The position numbers were made by a program, and so were the translations under genes. The notes beneath the pieces are model-generated. The model was given only the letters and a program-made list of their open reading frames with translations, was not told where the DNA came from and did no database searches. A stretch of DNA of 6,761 nt from an uncultured Oscillospiraceae bacterium. Its GTDB lineage: Bacteria; Bacillota; Clostridia; Oscillospirales; Oscillospiraceae. Positions 4,788 to 6,761 of the stretch are shown one piece after another. Positions within the stretch are counted from its first letter, which is position 1. Each line of letters opens with the position of its first letter. The DNA lies in contig CAKTIN010000090.1 of NCBI GenBank assembly GCA_934565775.1, positions 1 through 6,761 of the forward strand, in the 5' to 3' direction.

Positions 4788-5039
4788 TCACTTTTCACCA
4801 AACAGGTAACACTGCACCAGCTCCTGGAGCAGCTCGTCTCTGTCCAGCTTGCAGATGAGGGCCCGGGCGTTGTTGTAATTGGTGATATAGGTGGGGTCCT
4901 CGGTGAGAAGGTAGCCGACGATCTGATTGATGGGGTTATAGCCCTTTTCCGTCAGGGCGTCATAGACGGCCCGGAGGGTCCGGTGCATATTTTCGCTGTC
5001 ATCGCCGGGGATGGTGAATTTTAAGGTATCGTCGTTCAT
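4788..5039 (-). CDS. ireB: IreB family regulatory phosphoprotein (UPF0297/DUF965)
   Basis: This 83-residue protein has the family's typical length and its hallmark core, KGYNPINQIVGYLLTEDPTY at residues 32-51. Downstream are ITNYNNARALICKLDRDELLQEL and a short C-terminal tail. In Enterococcus faecalis IreB is a small dimeric cytosolic protein phosphorylated on N-terminal threonines by the PASTA kinase IreK. It negatively influences cephalosporin resistance; the Bacillus homologue is called YrzL. Here threonines T5 and T9 in MNDDTLKFTIPG are the likely phospho-acceptors. The ATG at 5039 has GGAGG 8 bases upstream. The gene has a candidate promoter and a strong terminator of its own, so it may be monocistronic. 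In many Firmicutes ireB lies between alaS and ruvX (yrrK); here it follows pheT. Kinase control in this organism is inferred from the family. Confidence 0.95.
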   Translation of the reverse strand: MNDDTLKFTIPGDDSENMHRTLRAVYDALTEKGYNPINQIVGYLLTEDPTYITNYNNARALICKLDRDELLQELVQCYLFGEK

Positions 5040-5072
5040 CAGTATCGCCTCCGTTCTGTGATCTCTGGAACA

Positions 5073-5101
5073 ATGATATAACAGATCCGGGGGAAAGTAA
5101 A
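5073..5101 (-). promoter_or_regulatory. Candidate promoter of ireB
   Basis: On the minus strand TTTACT (5101-5096) and TATCAT (5078-5073) are separated by 17 bases within the otherwise AT-poor gap after pheT. An overlapping TATATC two bases upstream could be the real -10, but with a 15-base spacer. Both hexamers are moderate matches. Without it, ireB would depend on read-through from pheT. Confidence 0.5.
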
Positions 5102-5140
5102 GGGCAATCGGGAAAATTCAAGAAAAAGTTAAAGTTCTCT

Positions 5141-6761
5141 TTACCGCAGGGTAATGCCCAGGTCCCGGCTGAGGGCGGCGAGCACATCGGACACGGCCTT
5201 TTCGGAGTCCGCATCAGTGAGGGTGCGGTCATCCGCCCGGAGCTCCAGGGAGAAGGCCATGCTCTTCTTTCCGGCGGGTACGCCGGGGCCGCGGTAAATG
5301 TCGAACAGACGGATATTGCGCAGATGCTTTCCGGCGGAGGCGGCGATCACCGCGTCGATCTGGGCCACGGTAACGGCCTCGTCGCATACCAGAGCCAGAT
5401 CCCGGGACACGGCAGGGTACTTGGGCAGGGGCACATAGGTGTGCTCCGGCTCCCGGAGGTTCAGCAGGGCGGTGAAGTCGATCTCCGCGCAGTAAATCTC
5501 TCCGTCCATGCCGTAATTCTTTGCGGTGAGGGGATGGAGCTGGCCCAGATAGCCCAGGTCCACGCCGTCCACCGTCACCTTGGCGCAGCGGCCGGGATGA
5601 TAGGTGGGATTGTCCTTTACAGCGGTGTAGGTGGCCTTCCGGATCCGCAGACCCTTGAAGATTGCCTCCAGCTCGCCCTTCAGAGTGAAGAAGGTCTCGT
5701 TCTCGCCGTAGGTGCCCAGGACCAGGTGCTTGGGCTCCCGGGGCAGGGCCTCGCCCTCCACGGGCAGATAGACCTTGGCCAGTTCGTAGAGCTTGGCAGC
5801 CTTGTTGTGATAGGCGTTATTCCGGGCGAGAATGTCCAGCATGGAGCCCAGAGCCACGGTGCGCATCACGGAGGTGTCCTCGCCCAGGGGATTCTGGATC
5901 CGCAGGACCTTCCGCAGGGGATCGTCCTGAGGCATCCGCAGCTGGTCGAAGCTGGCGGGGGAGACGAAGGAGTAGGTGATGATCTCGCTGTAGCCCAGTG
6001 CCCGGCACAGGGTCCCGGCCTTGGCTTCCAGCTCCATGGCGGGGCTGTAGCCACCCTGGACCGCCGCGCCCCGGAAGGTGGTGGTGGGGATGTTGTTATA
6101 GCCGTACAGCCGGCCCACCTCTTCAGCAATATCCGCCATGAGGTTCAGATCCGGCCGCCAGGAGGGGACATGGATGGTCCGGCCCTCCACGGGAATTTCA
6201 AGGCGGCGGAGATATTCCACCATTTCCGCCTCGGTCAGCCGGGTCCCCAGCAGGCGGTTGATCCGCTCAGGCTCCAGAGGCAGGTCCTTGGGGGCGGGAA
6301 CGTAGTTGATCACGTCGATGGTGCCCTCCAGCCCCTCGCCGGCGTTCAGCAGCTCCACCAGCTCACAGGCCCGGTTTACGGCGGGGACGGTGAGCATGGG
6401 GTCCAGATTTTTCTCAAACTTGCCGGAGGCCTCCGTGCGCATTCCCAGGGCCAGGGCCGTCTGGCGGATGGAGGTGCCGTTGAAGTTGGCGGACTCAAAG
6501 ACCACGCAGGCGGTGTCCGGGACGATCTCGGAATTCTCGCCGCCCATGATACCGGCCAGGCCGATGGGACGGTCCTCGTCTGCAATGACCAGCATCCCGG
6601 GGGTGAGCTCCCGGGTCACGCCGTCCAGAGTGACCAGCTTTTCGCCTGCGGTGCTCTCCCTGACAACAATCTTCCCGGAGGAGACATAGCGGTAGTCAAA
6701 GGCGTGCATGGGCTGGCCGTATTCCAGCATGACGTAGTTGGTAATATCTACAATATTATTG
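5141..6761 (-). CDS. pheT: Phenylalanine-tRNA ligase beta subunit, C-terminal two-thirds (runs off right edge)
   Basis: The frame enters at the right edge with NNIVDITNYVMLEYGQPMHAFD, a landmark of bacterial PheT, and yields 540 residues of a subunit that is usually about 800 long; the missing N-terminus should hold the tRNA-binding EMAP-like domain. Visible in order: the rest of the B3/B4 editing region (to about residue 145, with IGLAGIMGGENSEI and RTEASGKFEKNLDP), and the B5 domain (about 160-230, PSWRPDLNLMADIAEEVGRL then YGYNNIP). The catalytic-like core comes next. The C-terminal FDX-ACB anticodon-binding domain (about 447-540) begins LPKYPAVSRDLALV. With PheS it forms the alpha2-beta2 enzyme that charges tRNA-Phe in the cytosol; the beta chain hydrolyses mischarged Tyr-tRNA. 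pheS is expected just upstream, outside the window. The TAA stop is at 5143-5141. No interruption or missing block is seen. An internal Met at 6730 is not a start. Confidence 0.97.
   Translation of the reverse strand, partial: NNIVDITNYVMLEYGQPMHAFDYRYVSSGKIVVRESTAGEKLVTLDGVTRELTPGMLVIADEDRPIGLAGIMGGENSEIVPDTACVVFESANFNGTSIRQTALALGMRTEASGKFEKNLDPMLTVPAVNRACELVELLNAGEGLEGTIDVINYVPAPKDLPLEPERINRLLGTRLTEAEMVEYLRRLEIPVEGRTIHVPSWRPDLNLMADIAEEVGRLYGYNNIPTTTFRGAAVQGGYSPAMELEAKAGTLCRALGYSEIITYSFVSPASFDQLRMPQDDPLRKVLRIQNPLGEDTSVMRTVALGSMLDILARNNAYHNKAAKLYELAKVYLPVEGEALPREPKHLVLGTYGENETFFTLKGELEAIFKGLRIRKATYTAVKDNPTYHPGRCAKVTVDGVDLGYLGQLHPLTAKNYGMDGEIYCAEIDFTALLNLREPEHTYVPLPKYPAVSRDLALVCDEAVTVAQIDAVIAASAGKHLRNIRLFDIYRGPGVPAGKKSMAFSLELRADDRTLTDADSEKAVSDVLAALSRDLGITLR

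Noticed and set aside
4713..5024. Plus-strand open frame with a decent GGGAGG ribosome binding site before ATG 4713
   Set aside because: It runs through the ireB terminator and antisense to the strongly conserved ireB; the product resembles nothing and lacks a clear promoter.
5120..5143. Small hairpin TAAAG/CTTTA with a T5 run after the pheT stop
   Set aside because: The 5-bp AT-rich stem is too weak for a confident intrinsic terminator and includes the stop codon.
1..6761. Mobile element, prophage or defence island
   Set aside because: No transposase, integrase, tRNA-associated direct repeats or defence-type domains are visible; gene content is ordinary chromosomal.

Overview
The window looks like chromosomal DNA from a moderately GC-rich Gram-positive gut anaerobe of the class Clostridia, probably near Oscillospiraceae (Oscillibacter/Flavonifractor-like). 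That placement is an inference. It rests on a Firmicutes-type IreB regulator, strong AGGAGG-type ribosome binding sites, sigma-A-like promoters and GC-rich coding sequence with AT-rich intergenic gaps. No sequence search was possible. All seven genes I accept lie on the minus strand, so transcription runs from high to low coordinates. The longer plus-strand open frames are antisense shadows.

In transcription order: the 3' two-thirds of pheT (phenylalanyl-tRNA synthetase beta chain) enters from the right edge (6761-5141). About 100 bp later comes ireB (5039-4788), a small regulatory phosphoprotein of the PASTA-kinase pathway, with its own candidate promoter and a strong intrinsic terminator. 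Next is a two-gene unit driven by a near-consensus promoter with an embedded palindrome. It contains a 96-residue protein of unknown function (4544-4254) and a secreted double-SH3b NlpC/P60 peptidoglycan hydrolase (4228-3248).

A 334-bp non-coding interval (2914-3247) follows. It holds three compact hairpins and a second exact copy of one of them. A YafP-like GNAT acetyltransferase comes next (2913-2446), its stop codon inside a terminator. A fresh promoter at 2418-2390 then starts a tightly packed operon: a zinc-dependent phospholipase C family protein (2359-1538), a UMF1/Atg22-like MFS transporter (1541-246, 4-bp ATGA overlap) and a DUF1003 membrane protein (228 to beyond the left edge).

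The genes belong to known families: translation, cell-wall remodelling and its signalling, membrane transport. I see no phage, insertion sequence, CRISPR, toxin-antitoxin or defence system. The parts least explained are the hairpin cluster at 2928-3236, the operator-like repeats in the promoter at 4565-4602 and the small unknown protein co-transcribed with the wall hydrolase.
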